A stretch of 9,510 nt of DNA from an uncultured Collinsella sp. (lineage in GTDB: Bacteria; Actinomycetota; Coriobacteriia; Coriobacteriales; Coriobacteriaceae). Below, piece by piece: positions 6,692 to 9,510 of this stretch (the first letter of the stretch is position 1; the number at the start of each line of letters is the position of its first letter). The translations under genes and the position numbers were made by a program. Location of the stretch: the NCBI GenBank assembly GCA_900547805.1, contig URIE01000070.1, positions 1 through 9,510 on the forward strand, read 5' to 3'. The notes under the pieces are model-generated. The model was not told the origin of the DNA. It ran no database searches and saw nothing but the letters and a program-made list of their open reading frames with translations.

Positions 6692-6940
6692 CTACACCAG
6701 CTTCACGGAGCCGACGGAGTTGTGGTCGGCCTCGATGGCGTCCTCGTAGCCCTCGAGCGCGTCATGCGCCTCGTGCAGCGCAGCCATGGCGGCCTCGAGC
6801 TTGGCGCCAATACGCTCCATGTCAAAGTTCTCGGTCGCATGCAGCAGCTGATGGCTCCACTCGTGGGCGAGCTCGATGGTGTCGTCGACCTGCTTGACGC
6901 TCATGGCAAGCTGGCTCATGTTCATTCCAACGTCATGCAT
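6692..6940 (-). CDS. Small acidic helical protein with many histidines, unknown function
   Basis: An 82-residue protein of no family I recognise. It looks like a helical hairpin: helix 1 about residues 8-36 and helix 2 about 40-72, joined near NFDMERIG, with a short polar tail. It is acidic and has seven His (2, 26, 30, 34, 56, 59, 73). H26, H30 and H34 are spaced four apart and would line one helix face, with H56 and H59 on the second helix, so metal binding is plausible but unproven. The start MHDVGMNMSQL superficially recalls HypA (MHE...), but the HypA zinc-finger cysteines are absent: there is no Cys at all. The ATG at 6940 has AAGGAG at good spacing. It is the first gene of the minus-strand block and is followed by nikR after one base, so a joint role in nickel handling is likely by context. 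Confidence 0.8.
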   Translation of the reverse strand: MHDVGMNMSQLAMSVKQVDDTIELAHEWSHQLLHATENFDMERIGAKLEAAMAALHEAHDALEGYEDAIEADHNSVGSVKLV

Positions 6941-6978
6941 GGGAATCTCCTTTTGTACGGGGCAATCCAGTGGTTCAG

Positions 6979-6984
6979 ATTCTA
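6979..6984 (-). promoter_or_regulatory. Candidate -10 box upstream of the small helical protein and nikR
   Basis: TAGAAT on the minus strand (5 of 6 matches to TATAAT) lies 38 bases ahead of the ATG at 6940 and downstream of the thioredoxin terminator, where a promoter is expected. The -35 region is GC-rich with no good match. No NikR-type operator (GTATGA-N16-TCATAC) is visible around it. Confidence 0.35.
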
Positions 6985-7010
6985 CTACGCCCGCCCCGGG
7001 CGCCGCCGCA

Positions 7011-7050
7011 TAAGAAAACGGGTGCGAGTCCGTCTGACCCGCACCCGTTC
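7011..7050 (-). terminator. Rho-independent terminator of thioredoxin
   Basis: AACGGGTGCG (7017-7026) and CGCACCCGTT (7040-7049) form a perfect 10-bp stem. A further GTC/GAC pairing (7028-7030 with 7036-7038) lies inside. On the minus strand the stem runs into TTTTCTTAT, a typical U-tract; on the plus strand no T-run follows. It lies about 110 bases past the trxA stop codon and insulates the gene at 6940 from it. Confidence 0.8.
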
Positions 7051-7160
7051 ACTGGGGGCTGTTTGTGTCTACCATACTATCCATGGTCGCGCACCCTGCA
7101 CCCGGCGCTCCGGCGAGCGGTGCAAAACCGCTCATGGACGGCAGATACGTAACAAGCGTA

Positions 7161-7481
7161 TTACAGATGCTTCTCCAGCAGCGCCTGAAGCCTCGCCTTG
7201 GGCAGTGCGCCGACCGAGCGGTCAACCTCTTCGCCGTTCTTAAAGACGATCAGCGTAGGGATGCTCATGACGCCAAATTTCATAGCCAGGTCCTGGTTGT
7301 CATCGACGTTGCACTTGGCCACGGCAAGCTTGCCGGCCAGCTCGTCGGCAAGCTCGTCCACGATGGGCGAGAGCGAACGACACGGCCCGCACCACGGGGC
7401 CCAAAAATCAACCAGCACGGGCAGGCTGTCGTTAACGATGGAATCGAAGTTCTCGGGGGTAATCTGCTTAATGTCAGCCAT
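7161..7481 (-). CDS. trxA: Thioredoxin
   Basis: A 106-residue cytosolic disulfide reductase of usual thioredoxin length. It has the active site WAPWCGPCR, the preceding VLVDF strand, the buried-aspartate position in VDFW, and the cis-proline segment SIPTLIVFKNGE followed by VGALPKARL. It would be reduced by thioredoxin reductase, which is not in the window, and would supply electrons to ribonucleotide reductase, peroxiredoxins and protein disulfides. The ATG at 7481 is chosen because GGAGG lies 5 bases upstream; the in-frame ATG at 7493 would put that ribosome binding site inside the coding region, and the longer reading to 7565 has an N-terminus unlike thioredoxins. It stands alone, ending at a terminator about 110 bases downstream, and is divergent from the gene at 7618. 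Confidence 0.97.
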   Translation of the reverse strand: MADIKQITPENFDSIVNDSLPVLVDFWAPWCGPCRSLSPIVDELADELAGKLAVAKCNVDDNQDLAMKFGVMSIPTLIVFKNGEEVDRSVGALPKARLQALLEKHL

Positions 7482-7535
7482 AGTGACCTCCATAATGCGA
7501 CGCGGCTCGGCCGCGTAAAACTCAGTACGACCGTG

Positions 7536-7541
7536 CTTATA
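7536..7541 (-). promoter_or_regulatory. Candidate -10 box of thioredoxin
   Basis: TATAAG on the minus strand lies 54 bases upstream of the trxA start codon. With 17-base spacing the -35 would be TGGTTG, a poor match to TTGACA. It is the best candidate in this short divergent intergenic region. Confidence 0.35.
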
Positions 7542-7583
7542 CCCAGCCGCCCGCAAAGCAACCACTCGCGGGCAGCTCTTTTA

Positions 7584-7589
7584 TATAAT
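7584..7589 (+). promoter_or_regulatory. -10 box of the gene at 7618
   Basis: A perfect TATAAT at 7584-7589 lies in an AT-rich patch (7579-7589) within otherwise GC-rich DNA, about 28 bases before the ATG at 7618. No good -35 is seen at 16-18 bases. Its final bases overlap an upstream in-frame ATG (7588), which therefore could not be translated from this promoter and supports the start at 7618. Confidence 0.5.
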
Positions 7590-7617
7590 GGTGGGCACGC
7601 AAACGATTGGAGAGCGC

Positions 7618-8193
7618 ATGCCCACGTCACAAAGCCAGAAAAAAGAAGCCATCGCCCAGGCCACCGAGCAGGAGCTCGCGTCGCTTGCGGCGCGTGGCGT
7701 GCGCATCGCGGGCAATGCGTGCTCGCCGATCGTGCTGGTCAAAGGCGATTTGGATGAGGCCGAGCGCTCAGGCGGCGAGCTTGCCGCCGGCCCGGATGGC
7801 GCCGCGCTGCGCAAGGCGCTCGGGGCCATCGGTTATGCGCCCGAGGATTTCTGCGCGCTGGCAAGCGTTTCCGGCGCGGGCAATGGGACGGTCGCGGTGG
7901 GCGAGGCCCTGCCGTGCGACCTGTTCCGCGAGGCGCTGGAGGCCCTGGACCCCGAGGCAGTGCTGCTGCTGGACAACAGCGCGGCCGATGTCATGCGCGA
8001 AACCTACGCCGACATGCTCGTGGCGATCGACGACTTTGACACCGCCATGCTCAAGCCCGGCCTGGTCGCCCACGTGCAGGGACGTCGCGTACTCGCGCTC
8101 GACGGCTTTGAGGCGGCACTCACCGACAAGGCGGCCAAGCAGCGCATGTGGGCCTACATTAAGCAGCTGACCCCGGCGGCCGCGCCGCTGTAG
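7618..8193 (+). CDS. Uncharacterised protein, possibly a degenerate uracil-DNA glycosylase-like fold
   Basis: A 191-residue soluble protein with no signal peptide or membrane segment. I do not recognise it with certainty. Three stretches recall family-4/5 uracil-DNA glycosylases: residues 57-73 (AAGPDGAALRKALGAIGY, like the segment after the active-site loop), 108-126 (EALDPEAVLLLDNSAADVM, like the strand and helix where UDGs have P-x-V-x-x-L-G-x-x-A), and the C-terminal KAAKQRMWAYIKQL. The usual GEAPG motif is replaced by KGDLDEAERSG, and there is no clear set of four Fe-S cysteines (C35, C79 and C100 only), so catalytic activity is doubtful. The start at 7618 has TTGGAG 7 bases upstream; the earlier ATG at 7588 overlaps the -10 box. 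It is convergent with the sensor kinase gene, and no clear terminator separates them. Confidence 0.75.
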   Translation: MPTSQSQKKEAIAQATEQELASLAARGVRIAGNACSPIVLVKGDLDEAERSGGELAAGPDGAALRKALGAIGYAPEDFCALASVSGAGNGTVAVGEALPCDLFREALEALDPEAVLLLDNSAADVMRETYADMLVAIDDFDTAMLKPGLVAHVQGRRVLALDGFEAALTDKAAKQRMWAYIKQLTPAAAPL

Positions 8194-8267
8194 CGAGCCC
8201 GCGTCGACAAACGACCCCGAGCGGGCGAGCCGTACCCGCGGAACGCAAATCCGTCGCGCCCGCGCCC

Positions 8268-9510
8268 TTACATCACAGCGCGCAGCTCAAACCGATCGCC
8301 GTTAATGCGGAACTGGCAGTTGCCGTTCATGCGCTCCACGGCAAGTTTGATGCTCTTGGTTCCAAAACCGTGGCCGGCGTGTTGGGTCACGGGCATGCCG
8401 TCGACCATGCGCGGCGCGCGTCCAAACGTGTTGGAAACCAAAAGCAGCAGCTGGCCGTCCTCAAGCCGCAGGTCAAGGTCGACAAAGCGTTTGCCTTCGG
8501 GGGCGGCGCTTGCAGCGATGATGGCGTTTTCCAGGGCGTTCGAAAGCACACTGAACAGGTCGGCATCGCCCACGTGAACGGTTTCGGGCACGGCGGCACG
8601 CAGGTCGGCGGTGATGCCGTGCTTGTTGATATCCGAACTAAATGACGAAAGCACGATGTTGACGGTCTCGTTGGCGCAGTAACGGCGCACGGCGGTGCGG
8701 TCGTTGGCCTCGCAGAGCTCATCGATGCGATCGAGCGCCTCGTCGATGTGCCCTTCCTCAACAAGAATGGCCAGACCGCGCAAAAAGTGCCGCATGTCGT
8801 GGCGAAGGATCGACAGCTCGCGTCCAGATTGGCGCCAGGCCTCGAGCTCTTTGATGGCGGAGTTGTCGCGCGTCTCGAGCATCCAGCGCTCACGCTCGGC
8901 GACTTCCTTTGCTTCGTATTCGCGCAGGTAGACGGCAAGAAACATAAGATAGAAGGCGCAAAGGGCAAAGGCCAGAAACTCAACGGTCACCACCGAGCCC
9001 GAGTGGAACAGCGTGGTGTAGACGTTGGTGGCGTAGTCAAAGATGTAGTAGACGAGCGGCAGAATTAAAAGAATGCCCAGCTCAGTGGGGTTTTTAATCG
9101 CCAGGCGCGGACCGATATCGCCGCCCCAGTGCAGGAGGACGGCAAAGACGCCGAGCGTGGTCGCGATGCGCGCAAGGTAGTACGCAATCTGCGAATCGGT
9201 GGCTGCGAATGCAGCGATACCCATCCAGTTGCTGAACTGGCAGCTCAGGTAGGCACTGGTGACGCCCAATGCCGCGAGCAGCGGACTTAAGCGGTAGCGC
9301 GCGCAGAGGAACATGATAAGCGGCAGGTGCACGACGAGCGGGTAAGCCTGACGGGCAAACAGTTCTCCGCCAACGGCATTGGCAATCGAGAAGGCGGCAC
9401 CGGTTGCGGCACCGATCCCCAGCAATTCGAGCGCATGGCGTCGATTGATTTCGATACCGCACAGCGCCGCCGAGGCAAAGACGCCAAAGAGCAGCGTCGT
9501 GGCGTGGTGG
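8268..9510 (-). CDS. Sensor histidine kinase, GHKL type (AgrC-like), 5' end outside the window
   Basis: A membrane-bound sensor kinase whose reading frame stays open to the right edge: 413 residues are seen and the true start lies beyond 9510. The TTG at 9425 is not the start, since coding sequence with hydrophobic character continues upstream. The N-terminal half has about six or seven membrane segments, ending near VEFLAFALCAFYLMFLAVYL. A charged linker, probably coiled coil (REYEAKEVAERERW), follows, and then the dimerisation motif ILRHDMRHFL with the likely phosphorylated His at codon 8799-8801. The ATP-binding domain has the N-box SNALENAI and the G-box GHGFGTKSI. This pattern fits the HATPase_c_5 group that pairs with LytTR response regulators and often senses peptides. 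No regulator is in the window; it may lie to the right. The signal is unknown. Confidence 0.9.
   Translation of the reverse strand, partial: HHATTLLFGVFASAALCGIEINRRHALELLGIGAATGAAFSIANAVGGELFARQAYPLVVHLPLIMFLCARYRLSPLLAALGVTSAYLSCQFSNWMGIAAFAATDSQIAYYLARIATTLGVFAVLLHWGGDIGPRLAIKNPTELGILLILPLVYYIFDYATNVYTTLFHSGSVVTVEFLAFALCAFYLMFLAVYLREYEAKEVAERERWMLETRDNSAIKELEAWRQSGRELSILRHDMRHFLRGLAILVEEGHIDEALDRIDELCEANDRTAVRRYCANETVNIVLSSFSSDINKHGITADLRAAVPETVHVGDADLFSVLSNALENAIIAASAAPEGKRFVDLDLRLEDGQLLLLVSNTFGRAPRMVDGMPVTQHAGHGFGTKSIKLAVERMNGNCQFRINGDRFELRAVM

Noticed and set aside
6692..6940. The small protein as HypA
   Set aside because: The start MHD recalls HypA, but it has 82 residues and no cysteines. 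HypA needs two CxxC zinc motifs and about 110-120 residues.
6941..7010. NikR operator upstream of the nikR transcript
   Set aside because: I looked for GTATGA-N16-TCATAC or a similar long dyad and saw none. Autoregulation cannot be supported from sequence.
7098..7123. Small hairpin downstream of trxA (GCACC/GGTGC with inner GCTC/GAGC)
   Set aside because: No T-run follows on the minus strand, and a much better terminator lies at 7011-7050. It was left out as likely chance pairing in GC-rich DNA.
8194..8267. Bidirectional terminator between the convergent genes
   Set aside because: GC-rich short stems exist (8197-8202 with 8221-8226; 8221-8225 with 8235-8239), but loops are long and no T-tract follows on either strand.
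1..9510. CRISPR array, tRNA or rRNA genes, insertion sequence or phage genes
   Set aside because: No regularly spaced direct repeats, no cloverleaf-like segments, and no transposase or integrase motifs were seen.

Overview
The window is GC-rich DNA with tightly packed genes, GTG starts, good Shine-Dalgarno sites and long perfect palindromes between genes. The protein set (complete NiFe-hydrogenase maturation genes hypF-C-D-E beside a NikR regulator, plus thioredoxin and an AgrC-type sensor kinase) and the palindrome style suggest an anaerobic actinomycete of the class Coriobacteriia, most like Collinsella. That assignment rests on general resemblance and has not been searched.

Layout, left to right. 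Positions 1-237 hold no gene. They contain the terminator of a plus-strand gene lying to the left, followed by two inverted-repeat elements (104-142 and 152-222). Positions 238-6940 are all minus strand, so the biological order runs from right to left: an 82-residue helical protein with many histidines (6692-6940), a nickel-responsive NikR repressor with an added His-rich N-terminus (6172-6690), a long palindromic repeat (6078-6153), hypF (3600-6053), a 131-base gap with a small palindrome, hypC (3208-3468), hypD (2096-3208), hypE (1032-2066), a structured 125-base gap, and a Gph-like HAD phosphatase (238-906). A minus-strand terminator (7011-7050) separates this block from thioredoxin (7161-7481, minus). 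Thioredoxin is divergent from a poorly characterised plus-strand gene (7618-8193). The right edge holds a sensor histidine kinase (8268 to beyond 9510, minus) whose 5' end lies outside the window.

How the genes work together: HypF and HypE make the thiocyanate/cyanide ligand from carbamoyl phosphate, and HypC and HypD build the Fe(CN)2CO unit of NiFe-hydrogenase. hypA and hypB, which insert nickel, are not in the window, but a nickel sensor (NikR) sits directly upstream. This suggests that maturation and nickel supply are linked at this locus. No hydrogenase structural gene is present here.

I found no clearly new multi-gene system. The points most worth a second look are the His-rich NikR with its small His-rich partner, the two adjoining hairpins between hypE and the phosphatase (one enclosing the start codon), the group of palindromic repeats, and the divergent 191-residue protein at 7618-8193.
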